Source: Candidatus Methanomethylophilaceae archaeon (GTDB taxonomy: Archaea; Thermoplasmatota; Thermoplasmata; Methanomassiliicoccales; Methanomethylophilaceae). From it: a DNA stretch of 64,000 nucleotides. This document shows positions 17,400 through 26,727 of this stretch, in pieces. Location of the stretch: the NCBI GenBank assembly GCA_017524805.1, contig JAFXUX010000033.1, forward strand, positions 124,001 to 188,000, written 5' to 3'. Position numbers and translations under genes: made by a program. The notes beneath the pieces were generated by a model that ran no database searches, was not told where the DNA came from, and saw nothing but the letters and a program-made list of their open reading frames with translations. The first letter of the stretch is position 1, and every line of letters starts with the position of its first letter.

Positions 17400-18911
17400 A
17401 TGTCCTCCATCGTCTATCTCCGCAATTCCAAATCCAATACTATATATGCTTATCTCAACGAGTCGGTCTGGGATCCCGAAAAGAAAAAATGCATTTGCAA
17501 AAGGAAATGCATAGGCCACCTCGATCCTGACACGGGAAAAATCGTTCCGAATAGATCTTCCAAACCCAAACAGACCCCTTGGATCAAATCCAGATACGTC
17601 ACAAAACTCTTCGAAGAGGTATCCAAGGAGCTCCAACTTTCCGAAGTCTTGTCCCTCTGCTTTCCCGATGACTGGAAGAAAATATCCACTTTAGCCTATT
17701 ATGTGGCGGCAAACAACAACGAGCTGCAATTCTGCCACCATTGGTGCGAAACCCACAAGACCCCTGACGGAAAGATAATGACGCCGGAAAAAACCAACGA
17801 GCTGCTGAAAAACATCGATTCAAACGCAATATCGCTTTTCTTCACTCTCTGGAGATTGCGCCTCCAACCAGACGAAGTGTATGTCGACACGATAATCTTC
17901 AGAGAATCCAGCGATGACATGACGAATTATGCCAAAAACTTGGGCATAGAGCCGGATGACAGGCAATACAAAACGAAGATGGAACTGTATTTCACGACTA
18001 AAAATGACATACCCCTTTGCTATGAGCTGTCCAGCCTGTCCACAGGCCACGTATACGGAGATTATGACGTCAGAAGAGAGAGCTTCCGCAAGCTGACCTC
18101 ATTTCTTGACGAAGAGAAAGGAGACGTGTTCGACGCGTCTTTGATAGCGTACGCGGGAAGCAACATTATCGTGCGCGTCCTCCCGGACAACGAATTCGTG
18201 AAGGAATTGACAGAAAAAGTTTCTAAATCCATAGCAAACGCCGAAAACGGAAGGATGGTGTTCGGGAATTTCCTTTTCATCGAGACCTTCATGAATCACT
18301 ACAACGGAAAAAGATACTATACGCACATCTGTTACGATCCAAACCGCGCGGCGAATGATCTGTCCGCATTCCTCACGATCGTCAACAACTGCAGGTATGA
18401 GATCGAAAGCGGGAATCCCATTCCGGATCACCAGCACATCTATGACAAATACCTTCTCACGAGAGAGGAGAACGACTGCACAATCGCAGAATACAACAGC
18501 CAAGCAATCATGCAGCACAGCAACAATGCCGGCTATTCGGTGTACATCTCCAACTTTACGCGCAATCCGGTCTCGGCTCTCATCCCATTCCTCCAAAGGA
18601 AGATGATCACAGACATGTTCAATGGAATGATGAATGAATATGACAGCAATTCCATCAACCTGTCGACAGAGCAGGTTTATCTCAGCCGCATATTCATACA
18701 ATTCATAGCGTTGATCATAAAGTGCGAGATCGAACGCAAAATGAACGTATACAAGCTAAACAAAACCCTATCCTACAAAGAATTGATCGAAATGCTGGAC
18801 AGCATAAGGACCGTCAGAATGCCTGGGTCCAAAAAAATGGTTGACACAGAGATTGATGGCCCTACCCTGAGGGTGATGAACCTTCTGGGGATAGGGCCAG
18901 AAGAAGATTGA
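17400..18911 (+). CDS. Degenerate IS1634-like (IS4 superfamily) transposase homologue
   Basis: 503 residues. The N-terminus has the family opening: IYAYLNESVWDPEKKKC followed by KCIGHLDPDTGKIVPNR. The C-terminal part matches the family's last third: GYSVYISNFTRNP and FIQFIALIIKCEIERKM. Catalytic signatures look eroded. Where relatives have a DVTS-type Asp region, this reads VYVDTIIFRESSDD; no DRGF-like second Asp is evident; and the final Tyr-x-x-Arg...Glu helix reads RKMITDMFNGM with no Glu in place. I found no terminal inverted repeats or target duplication. It may be a decayed or domesticated transposase. A CCGGG-GAAA-CCCGG hairpin follows the stop. Confidence 0.7.
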   Translation: MSSIVYLRNSKSNTIYAYLNESVWDPEKKKCICKRKCIGHLDPDTGKIVPNRSSKPKQTPWIKSRYVTKLFEEVSKELQLSEVLSLCFPDDWKKISTLAYYVAANNNELQFCHHWCETHKTPDGKIMTPEKTNELLKNIDSNAISLFFTLWRLRLQPDEVYVDTIIFRESSDDMTNYAKNLGIEPDDRQYKTKMELYFTTKNDIPLCYELSSLSTGHVYGDYDVRRESFRKLTSFLDEEKGDVFDASLIAYAGSNIIVRVLPDNEFVKELTEKVSKSIANAENGRMVFGNFLFIETFMNHYNGKRYYTHICYDPNRAANDLSAFLTIVNNCRYEIESGNPIPDHQHIYDKYLLTREENDCTIAEYNSQAIMQHSNNAGYSVYISNFTRNPVSALIPFLQRKMITDMFNGMMNEYDSNSINLSTEQVYLSRIFIQFIALIIKCEIERKMNVYKLNKTLSYKELIEMLDSIRTVRMPGSKKMVDTEIDGPTLRVMNLLGIGPEED

Positions 18912-18914
18912 AAA

Positions 18915-18932
18915 CTCCGGGGAAACCCGGGG
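18915..18932. terminator. Short GC-rich hairpin between convergent genes
   Basis: CCGGG and CCCGG around a GAAA loop lie between the stops of the transposase-like gene and the Sel1 protein, only 27 bp apart. It could end transcription from either side; there is no long T-run. Confidence 0.45.
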
Positions 18933-18938
18933 ATTGTT

Positions 18939-20216
18939 TCAGGATGATTTCTTAAGGGCCTCGTATTCCTTGACGAATGTCTTGCTGCGGGAAGCTGCCC
19001 TCTTGAGGTAATCGAGCGCTTTATTGGGATCGGCGGGAACGCCTTTGCCTTCGCGGTATGCGCGCCCCATGCGGGCGAGAGCGCCGGGCTCGGATTTGGA
19101 TGCGGGAACCTCTATGATCTCAATCATTTCCTTGTAAGACTCGGGAGTACCGACCTTCCAGAGCACGTCAAACAGATCGTTTCTTGCAAGAGGCACCTTA
19201 AGATCGACGGCCGTCCTGAGGTACTTCTCAGCCTGTTTGAGATCCGCTTTCACGCCCTTTCCATTGAGGTAAGCGCGACCGAGCAATCTGCAGGACATTC
19301 CATCGCCTTCTTCGGCAGGCTTCGAGATGAGCTCTATCATCTCTTTATTTGATTTTTTGGTCCCCTTCTTCCAGAGCGCGTTGAAAAGGCTGTATTTAGC
19401 CCACATCATGCCCATCGAATCCAATCTTCTCAGCCAACCGATGCGGGTGTCGAGTTTGACCTTGCCTTTGACCGCCATCTTATAGGCTTGCTCCATTACG
19501 CACGCCGATGCGACATCTCCCCTCTCGATGAGCTCGACGCAGGCGGAGCATGCATCTGCCCTGTTCCCTTCGGAGACCGCCTCCGCATACGCTTTCCTGA
19601 GGGCTATCGTGCCTGCTGCCGTATCGCTGAGGATCGAGCCGATATCTCCGGAGCATCCGGCGGACAGAGAATCCAAGGCATTCCTGTCGTATTTGTCGGT
19701 GATGACGTCGATAGATGACCTGATGTATTCCAATATGCGAGGGATGTAGTGGAACGGCTTCCCATCCCTGGATATGCAATCGAAAGGAAGAGTAATAGAA
19801 TAACCGTTGGCCTCATCCAACAGTTTTGCCGCCGCGCCGTCGGAGAAACTGGATCCCATAAAATCTGGAATCGGATATACGGCATTCTCGCCCATGAGAT
19901 AGGCAGACGGGCGCGCACAGATTATGATGATCTTTCTGCGCCAATTCTTCTTGAGATACTTAGCCAAAGCTGTTATTTCCGCGGACGCGTCCGATTCGAC
20001 CCCGCATGAAAGGTATTGGGTATCAACGACTACCCAATCTGCCTTATCGGAATTCAGAACCTCCATTTCCCCTTCAGAAATGAAAAGCGGATTGACTCCG
20101 ATGACACATCCTTTTATCTCATAACCCTCTGCGCCGCACTGCAGAGCATCTTTCCCAATGGAACTGCCAAGAATATTGAAAGTGGCCTCTGGCATCCTCT
20201 CGCCTCGGCCCCCCAT
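18939..20216 (-). CDS. DUF6270-like/SGNH-type domain with Sel1 repeats
   Basis: 425 residues. The first 190 residues begin FNILGSSIGKDALQ and continue through DWVVVDTQYLSCG and RKIIIICARPSAYLMGE. This resembles DUF6270 proteins of glycan loci, which open with an ILGSC.SRD motif; the assignment is tentative. Residues 210-425 are Sel1-like helical repeats (LLGRAYLNGKGVKADLKQAE, RMGRAYREGKGVPADPNKAL). The ATG at 20216 has a TATA-like CTAAAATAAGC about 25 bp upstream and fits a leaderless transcript; the ATG at 20195 is an alternative. It is the second protein in the window that fuses a surface-glycan-type domain to Sel1 repeats. Confidence 0.65.
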   Translation of the reverse strand: MGGRGERMPEATFNILGSSIGKDALQCGAEGYEIKGCVIGVNPLFISEGEMEVLNSDKADWVVVDTQYLSCGVESDASAEITALAKYLKKNWRRKIIIICARPSAYLMGENAVYPIPDFMGSSFSDGAAAKLLDEANGYSITLPFDCISRDGKPFHYIPRILEYIRSSIDVITDKYDRNALDSLSAGCSGDIGSILSDTAAGTIALRKAYAEAVSEGNRADACSACVELIERGDVASACVMEQAYKMAVKGKVKLDTRIGWLRRLDSMGMMWAKYSLFNALWKKGTKKSNKEMIELISKPAEEGDGMSCRLLGRAYLNGKGVKADLKQAEKYLRTAVDLKVPLARNDLFDVLWKVGTPESYKEMIEIIEVPASKSEPGALARMGRAYREGKGVPADPNKALDYLKRAASRSKTFVKEYEALKKSS

Positions 20217-20359
20217 GTCAATATGCTTATTTTAGGATTGGCACAGAAACGGATGCGAGAGATTGACTTAAAAAAGAAGCGTTAAAGTCGGGACGGCGGC
20301 ACCGATTGCCGGCACCGCCTGCGGAATCGCTTCCGCTGTCCCTTAATCTGTTTTACAAC

Positions 20360-23300
20360 TCACAGGTAGTTGTAGTAGAGGATGACATCCTCAGTGATGG
20401 GTCCGAAGACGACTTCGGTGTTTTCCGAGTCGATGACGTTGAGGGTCAGAGTGGATCCATCGTGGGTGGTGGTGGCAGGAGCGTAGCTGTACGTTCCGTA
20501 CTCCTCGAAGGCGATTCCCATCTTCTTTCCGACGTTGTCTCCGTAGGCCTGGATGACCTGGTTGAAGTCATCGCCGTAGTTGACGTCGAAGGAGAGGTTG
20601 TATCCGGGGTCTCCCTGGAGCCAGAGCATGACATGCTTCTTGACGTGGTCGAAGGTGAACTCGATGGTGTTCACAATCTTGCTTCCAGTGGGGTTGGCCT
20701 GGACGGTGATGGTGTACTCCTCAGCGGAGGTCAGGACGTATCCCTCGAACGCTGCGGGGGCAGCGGGAACTCCCTTGGAGGGGTATCCGGGATAGTTCAT
20801 GTAGTTATAGGTGTAGGTTGCGCCGTAGTCCTGAGCGGAAGAGACACCAGGAACGATCTCCTGTCCTTCGCAGGTGAAGATGACGTTCACAGCGTACTTG
20901 AGAGCAGTCCTGTCAAAGTTAGCGATGACAGTCCAGTCCTCGGTAACGACGGCGGGAGCGTTGTCCCATCCAGCGAAGCTGTAGGTGTAGTCGCCGAGAG
21001 TGGAGACAGCGGGAGTGGCGGTGGTGATTCCGTATGCTCCGACGGTCAGAACGTTGTCGGCGGTGGTGAGCTGAGTGCCGTAATCGACGGTGTAGAAAGT
21101 CTTGTCGACAGTTCCCCATCCGACGGGCTGAGCGACGACGGTGACGGTGTACTGGTTGACAACCCTCTCGAAGTTGGCGATGACGGTGCTGTTTCCGGTG
21201 ACGGAGTACTCGGGGATGTCCCATCCTACGAACTTGTAGGTGTACTGGGCGTCAGCGGGGGTGGGGGTAGCGATGGACTGGGTTCCATCGACGGTCAGGA
21301 CATTTCCGGCCGCAGAGATCTTGTCGCCGTAGTCAACGGGGATGACACTGACGGAGACAGTTCCGTATCCGGCAGGCTGAGCGATGACATTGACGACGTA
21401 TCTGTTGACTTCCCTGTCAAAGTTAGCGATGACGGTGACGTCACTGGTAACAGTGGTGGTGGGGATGGTCCAGTCGACGAAGTAGTAGGTGTACTGGTCG
21501 TCAGCAGGGGCGGGAGTAGCAACAGAGTTGCCCTTTCCAGCGACGGTGAAGGTCTGGCCGGCAGCAGTCAGAGCGGTTCCGTAGGGAACGTTCTCGAACT
21601 TGTCGACGGAGACGGTTCCGTATCCGGCAGGCTGAGCGATGACAGTAACGGTGTACTCGTTGACAACCCTCTGGAAGTTAGCGATGACGGTGACGTCACT
21701 GGTAACAGTGGTGGTGGGGATGGTCCAGTCGATGAACGAGTAGGTGTACTGAGCGTCAGCGGGGGTAGGAGTAGCAACGGAGTTGCCCTTTCCAGCGACG
21801 GTGAAGACGTTGTCAGCAGAGCTCAGAGTGGTTCCGTAGGGAACAGCCTCGAACTTGGCGACGGAGACGGTTCCGTATCCCTCGGGCTGAGCGATGACGG
21901 TAACGGTGTATCCGTTGACAGACCTGTCGAAGTTAGCGATGACAGTGGTGTCTCCGGTAACCATCGCAGGAACGTTGGTCCAGTTGACGAAGAAGTAGGT
22001 GTACTGAGCGTCAGCGGGAGCAGGAGTGGCAACAGAGTCTCCCATGTCAGCGACAGTGAAGACGTTGTCAGCGGTGCTCAGAGCGGTTCCGTAGGGAACG
22101 CCGTTGAAGACACCGACAGAGACGGATCCGTAGCCCTCAGGCTGAGCGATGACGGTGACAGTGTACTCGTTGATTTCAGGAGCGAAGTTGGCGTATACAG
22201 TGCAGTCTTCAACGACCTTGGCGGGGACATCGGTCCAGCCGGCGAAGAAGTAGGTGAACTGCGCGGTGGGTGCGTCAGGGGTAGCGACGGAAACGAGGCT
22301 GTCGTAAGAAGCGGAAAGCTCGTTGCCGTTGGTGGTGAGGGTGGTTCCGTAGGGGACGACAAACTTGTTGACGTCGACGGTTCCGCTCTCTCCCTGAGTG
22401 AGGATGGTAACGGTGTACATGATGGGCTCGTACCAGAAGATGTAGTGGTTGTACTCGGCCATGGCAGCGACGTATGCGGCAATCATGTCTTCAGTGATGG
22501 CAGGCTTGCCCATTCCGCTGACCTGAGGCTCAGTGGTCTTTCCACCGACACTCTTGATGTACTCAGCAAGGGTGAGTCCGTAGAGGTCCTGAGGAGCGTC
22601 TGCGGGGGTCTTGATGCTGGCCTTCATGTAGTACGTGGAGTACTTCTGGAGGGCCTTGGTCTTGTCGTAGAAGTTCTGAGCGCTGGGGTTCTCAACGGTC
22701 ACACCATCTTCGTTGGTGAGCTCGAATCCAGGAACGTCGTCAGCGAAGACGTAGAACTCGTTGTAAGCGTAGAGTCCGTTGTTGTTCCTGTCAACTCCCC
22801 AGCTTCCCCATCCGTACTCGGAAGGGAGAGCGGCACCGGTCTCAGGGTTGACGACGGGGGCCTCGGTGGTGACATCGTAGAAGTCAACAACGTAGGGGAA
22901 AGCTCCGTAGTCGAACTCGGATCCGACAATGTACTAGTGAGTGTCCTTGACTGCGTCGAGGTAGTAGTAGATGAAGGCTTCGACGTAGACGGGGTAAGCA
23001 GACTGACCGTTGACGGTGGGCCAGAGGTCAGGGGTGCAGACGATGTCCTCAACATAGGGCATTCCGTCGACTTCGAAGACCTGGTAGCAGACCTGCTTCG
23101 AGCTGATGATGTTGTTGGCGCCATCAGAGAAGTAGAAGGTAACAGCCATGTTGGCCTGGTTCCTGTAGGGCCAAGCCTTTCCTTCAAGGATGCTCTCGCT
23201 GAAGTCGAACGAGACGGTCCAGAATTTGCTGTAATCGCACACAGGAGCGACTTCGCTTATCGGATAGTAGTCATACCCAAGGGTGACATCGAAATCGATG

Positions 23301-23461
23301 TTCCTCTGGGGAAGTCCGGTCTGCTCAGAGAATTCTTTGTCGACAGCGGTGTCCGCATCGCTCATGACGGCAGGTACTGCAGCGAGAACAATAGCGGAAA
23401 CAGCAATGACGGCAAGAATCGCTGCGAACAGGGATTTCTCCGATTTATATGCTGTATTCAT
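20360..23461 (-). CDS. Secreted Listeria-Bacteroides repeat protein with an in-frame UAG
   Basis: One frame runs from the ATG at 23461 (GGAG 8 bp upstream) to the TGA at 20360, with a single TAG at 22934-22936 as codon 176. Total length is 1033 residues if the TAG is read. Residues 1-35 are a signal peptide (MNTAYKSEKSLFAAILAVIA...). The codons just after the TAG look fully coding: all eight Tyr are TAC, all six Phe TTC and all six Asn AAC over 77 codons. They encode an EF-hand-like calcium loop, DRNNNGLYAYNE at 224-235. From about residue 350 come six clear tandem repeats of roughly 85 residues (YTVTVIAQPEGYGTVSV ... DVTVIANF), of the Listeria-Bacteroides type, plus a diverged seventh. No membrane anchor is seen. 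Either UAG is read as pyrrolysine or only a 175-residue secreted fragment is made. Confidence 0.85.
20885..22420 (-). repeat. Tandem coding repeats, about 255 bp each
   Basis: Six conserved units and one diverged unit inside the secreted repeat protein. Units start at YTVTV(I/V)AQP or a variant and differ by a few substitutions. The nucleotide sequence is also strongly conserved between units, which suggests recent duplication or gene conversion. These are protein repeats, not a CRISPR array. Confidence 0.85.
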
Positions 23462-24244
23462 AGATATTTCTCCACTTGTGGATAAGGCTAGATGCGATGT
23501 GCATCACCTTCGGGCGATTACCCCCAAAGTACACGCAAACTCTTTTGACAGAATCGCGTGCAAGCCTTCACCCCAGCTTTATGCAATGTGATTATTTAAT
23601 TCTAACCTACCTGCCATATTTAGCGATTGAACGTTTGTTCATAGAAGCGTTTGAGTAATACTTTCTATCCAACCATAGAATCAGGATACAGGTAACTCTT
23701 TTCGCTTCCAATACGGACTCTTTGTGGCTTGCTGCAATCCGCAAAAAAGTCTAAAGTTGGTAGTTTGGAGCGCTCAAAGGCTTGGATTACCCTATTTTAG
23801 AACTATGCCGCCAGCTATATCGCTTGAATGAGAGAGGATCCGACCTATATCGTAGAGATTCGTATGCATATGGTTGGGGCTCTGCTATCCCCAATACAAT
23901 TGTAAAAGCTCTCCGCAGCCATTTGCCGTCTCTTCTATGCCACACTGGATTGCCCATTGCCTTTGGACTCGGCCTTTTTATAGATTTAAACTATCAAGCC
24001 ATCACTTCTTCGGAGCGCATCAAACGTCTCGAAACCTGGAAAAGGCTCTCATTAATCCCGCGAAGGTTCATCTCTGGAAACCGCAAACTTATCTTTTTTC
24101 TGAAGATAGCTCATTCATCAAAGATTTGGCGATAAATATGCGATTGCTGTTGATGAACCAACTATAAGCCTCAATCAGACAATTGCGTGCATGCACATAG
24201 CCACATTCAACAATATTTAAATCTAAGATAAGCAAGTAAGCAAC
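23462..24244. other. Low-GC intergenic region (783 bp), no confident gene
   Basis: Holds the promoter and leader of the minus-strand repeat protein, with an AT-rich AATTAAATAATC near 23587-23600. It also holds a TATA box (ATATTTAAAT near 24208-24218) about 30 bp before the ATG at 24245 on the plus strand. A 117-codon plus-strand frame at 23782-24135 has no ribosome site, no family I recognise and a base composition unlike neighbouring genes. It may be a remnant of something lost. I see nothing else that can be supported. Confidence 0.5.
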
Positions 24245-25612
24245 ATGACCGATTGGAAAATCACTGCGATAATTATCGCTGTGCTTGCTGTCGCGGGTGC
24301 GGCATCGATATGCGCTGCGTTCGCGGACGAGACCAACGGCGAGATCACCCCCCAGGTAGTATGTGTGGAGTATGACTCGACCAAAAGCACCAACATAATT
24401 ATCACCACAGACATCAACTTTGAGAACAGGATCTGCCATTATCAGATCTACAACAAAGACAATGCCCTCCAGTTCTCAGGTATTGCGATGTCTCCGTCCA
24501 ACGTTTTCTCGATCGATTCCACCAAAGGAACCCACTCCATGACGTTCACCGACGGAGTATACCATCTTTTCTTCGACCAAACTGTCTACGAGTACGAATT
24601 CAGCATAATGAAAGTGGTATTCAACGGGAATGGAACCGCGTTCAAGTCCACCACCGCCCACCTTTCCACTGACACCCTGTCGAATTACGGACTCCCCGCA
24701 GGCTACAACTGGAACACGAACAGCAACGGAACCGGAGCTTGGATCTCCGACCTCTCCCTGGCGGATTTCGGCGATGACTGCTCGCTCACCCTTTACGCAT
24801 TCAAGAGCGGAAGCACCGGAATCTCCATCGTTTCCGATACGTTCACCGTCATTCCCGGCGCCGACGCCACCGTCATCCTCGAGCTCGACAACAACTCCGG
24901 AATATCCCAGCTTGACCTCAGCATCGGATACGACCGCAGCGCCATGAAGCTCAAAAGCGTCTCTGCCGGTTCGATAATGACCCTCGGAAAGTATTCCACT
25001 TCCGATTATCCGTTCGTCGCAAGCCTCTCAAGCAAGATCAATTCGCTAGGCCTCGGAACGCTCCTGACTCTCACTTTCACAGTATCGTCCGACGCCATCG
25101 AGGGGCAATACCCCGTCAAGATCACCGTCACCTCCGCCGAAGACCAATACGGAAAGCTTCTTCCTTCTTCGGCTACCGGATGCGCGATAACTGTTGGCGA
25201 GAAGATGCGCGGAGACCTCGATGGAAACGGAAGGATCAACGCGTTGGATTCGCTCATCCTCAAGAAATACATCGCACACAACCCCGTGAGCGTTTCCGAG
25301 GAAGACCTGAACCTCAACGGAGATACCAGAGTCAATGCTTTGGACTCTCTCCTCCTCAAGAGATACATCGCGCACAACCCGGTCATATTCGCCGATTTCC
25401 CGAACGATGAAGTCTCGATGACCATAACCGAATCCGGTTCTACCAACGAAATCGAAGGGGTCTACGTCGGAGAGAGCGTTTTCGTCTCCAGCGAATCTGG
25501 AACCTCCGCAACCGTGACCGCCAACGGAAGCGCCGTTTCTGTGACTCCCCTTGGCAGCGGAAGATTCACTTTCGTCGCGCCTTCCAGCAAGATTTCGGTC
25601 AATATCCACTGA
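24245..25612 (+). CDS. Secreted protein with cohesin-like domain and type I dockerin
   Basis: 455 residues. Signal peptide 1-27 (IIIAVLAVAGAASICAAFA). Residues 122-187 look like a Listeria-Bacteroides repeat (VVFNGNGTAF...YGLPAGYNWN). Residues about 195-318 resemble a cohesin: FTVIPGADATVILELDNN, SQLDLSIGYDRSAMKLKSV and YPVKITVTSAEDQYG are the family's strands. Residues 322-380 are a dockerin with two calcium loops in duplicated segments: GDLDGNGRINALDSLILKKY and LNGDTRVNALDSLLLKRY. The C-terminal 75 residues are a small beta domain. Carrying both cohesin-like and dockerin modules, it could bridge or polymerise surface proteins. Confidence 0.8.
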   Translation: MTDWKITAIIIAVLAVAGAASICAAFADETNGEITPQVVCVEYDSTKSTNIIITTDINFENRICHYQIYNKDNALQFSGIAMSPSNVFSIDSTKGTHSMTFTDGVYHLFFDQTVYEYEFSIMKVVFNGNGTAFKSTTAHLSTDTLSNYGLPAGYNWNTNSNGTGAWISDLSLADFGDDCSLTLYAFKSGSTGISIVSDTFTVIPGADATVILELDNNSGISQLDLSIGYDRSAMKLKSVSAGSIMTLGKYSTSDYPFVASLSSKINSLGLGTLLTLTFTVSSDAIEGQYPVKITVTSAEDQYGKLLPSSATGCAITVGEKMRGDLDGNGRINALDSLILKKYIAHNPVSVSEEDLNLNGDTRVNALDSLLLKRYIAHNPVIFADFPNDEVSMTITESGSTNEIEGVYVGESVFVSSESGTSATVTANGSAVSVTPLGSGRFTFVAPSSKISVNIH

Positions 25613-25618
25613 ACTAAA

Positions 25619-25636
25619 CGGCCGGGAATTCCCGGC
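25619..25636 (+). terminator. Perfect palindromic hairpin after the dockerin gene
   Basis: GGCCGGGAATTCCCGGCC, an 18-bp perfect palindrome, starts 6 bp after the TGA and is followed by a pyrimidine-rich tract. Confidence 0.65.
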
Positions 25637-25707
25637 CACCTTCCTTCCCATTTCATTTTCAATACCAATATTATATGCTAATCCCTTATGGCATCAGAAG
25701 GGATCGG

Positions 25708-26697
25708 ATGAACTACTTAGACAGCGCGGCGGACATATCCGCTTGGGGAAGCGTATCGCCGGATGCAGTGCAATTCATAGTATCCGAAATGAGAAAACGT
25801 GAACTGATCGGCAAATCTGAAAGCCCGGACGCCAAAGAGATCGCAGAAACCCTATGCCTCGCCGACGGAAACCGTCTTACCATGGCAGGCGCCGCCCTTC
25901 TTTGCGCGCGGCCGGACCGCTTTATCGAGGGAGCTTACATCAAAATAGGATCTTTCGGAGCTGACGGGACCCTGCAGAAAGAGGACGTAATCAAAGAGCC
26001 TCTGATACTCCAGCCAAACGTGGCCATCCGCAGACTCTACGAAAAATACCTCGAAAGCAAAGTGGTCTACGGGAACCTCCATATCGATTCGGCATACGAG
26101 TACCCTGCCAGCGCCGTCAAAGAAGCCGTAATCAACGCTTGCGCACATCGCGATTTCGTATCGGGTTGCCCGGTGGAGATCAGAGTCTTCCCCAACAGCC
26201 TTTCCATATACAATTGCGGAGGGTTGCCAGAAGGATGGACTGTATCGAATCTCCTCGGAGAGCACAGATCAAAACCCAGAAATGTCCGCATAGCCGATGC
26301 ATTCCATGACGCGGGTCTGATGCAATGCTGGGGCAAAGGAATCGAAGCGATCGCGAACGCATGCAAAACCGCTGAGACGCCGATGCCAGAATTCTTCGCG
26401 GGAGAGTCCGATTTCACGGCTGTTTTCCCTGCGGAATTCTCTGCCCCCAAAATAGAATGCCAAGAAGAGGTCGGCCCCGCAATCCAAACGGAAAGCGACA
26501 TGGAGGATCGGATAGTCGAAATCATATCTGAAGGGAAGCTCAGAACGGGGCAGGAGATATCGGACGCTCTGGGCATGAACAGACGCCAATTCACCAGGGT
26601 AATGTCCAAACTCATGGAGGAAGGGAGGATAACCAGGGAAGGCAGCAGGCGGAAAGGGAGATGGATCGCCAATGGCCAGACGGATGGCCGGAACTGA
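25708..26697 (+). CDS. COG2865-like regulator lacking the N-terminal AlbA domain
   Basis: 329 residues from the ATG at 25708, about 30 bp after the TATA-like ATATTATATG; an in-frame ATG at 25675 overlaps that box. The middle part matches the ATPase-like domain of proteins often labelled RecG-like or divergent AAA-4 (AVKEAVINACAHRDFV, IYNCGGLPEG, GLMQCWGKGIEAI). The last 60 residues are a winged helix (GQEISDALGMNRRQFTRVMS). Usual relatives have a Schlafen-AlbA DNA-binding domain of about 120 residues in front, which is missing here. The upstream hairpin and promoter leave no room for it. It is probably a transcription regulator, perhaps a stable shortened form. Confidence 0.7.
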   Translation: MNYLDSAADISAWGSVSPDAVQFIVSEMRKRELIGKSESPDAKEIAETLCLADGNRLTMAGAALLCARPDRFIEGAYIKIGSFGADGTLQKEDVIKEPLILQPNVAIRRLYEKYLESKVVYGNLHIDSAYEYPASAVKEAVINACAHRDFVSGCPVEIRVFPNSLSIYNCGGLPEGWTVSNLLGEHRSKPRNVRIADAFHDAGLMQCWGKGIEAIANACKTAETPMPEFFAGESDFTAVFPAEFSAPKIECQEEVGPAIQTESDMEDRIVEIISEGKLRTGQEISDALGMNRRQFTRVMSKLMEEGRITREGSRRKGRWIANGQTDGRN

Positions 26698-26699
26698 AA

Positions 26700-26714
26700 G
26701 GCGGGGATTCCGCC
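26700..26714 (+). terminator. Small hairpin between convergent genes
   Basis: GGCGG and CCGCC around a 5-base loop directly after the regulator's stop and just before the convergent hemD stop. Confidence 0.4.
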
Positions 26715-26727
26715 CTCAATTACGGAT

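Noticed and set aside
20885-22420. Possible CRISPR array because of regular repeats
   Set aside because: Units are about 255 bp and coding, with substitutions that follow codon positions; no short repeats with unique spacers.
20306-23485. 1059-codon plus-strand open frame opposite the repeat protein
   Set aside because: It is the mirror of the strongly codon-biased, repetitive minus-strand gene. It has no promoter, ribosome site or known family, and its sequence is valine/glycine/serine filler.
23782-24135. 117-codon plus-strand frame in the large spacer
   Set aside because: No ribosome site or promoter, no family likeness, composition unlike neighbouring genes.
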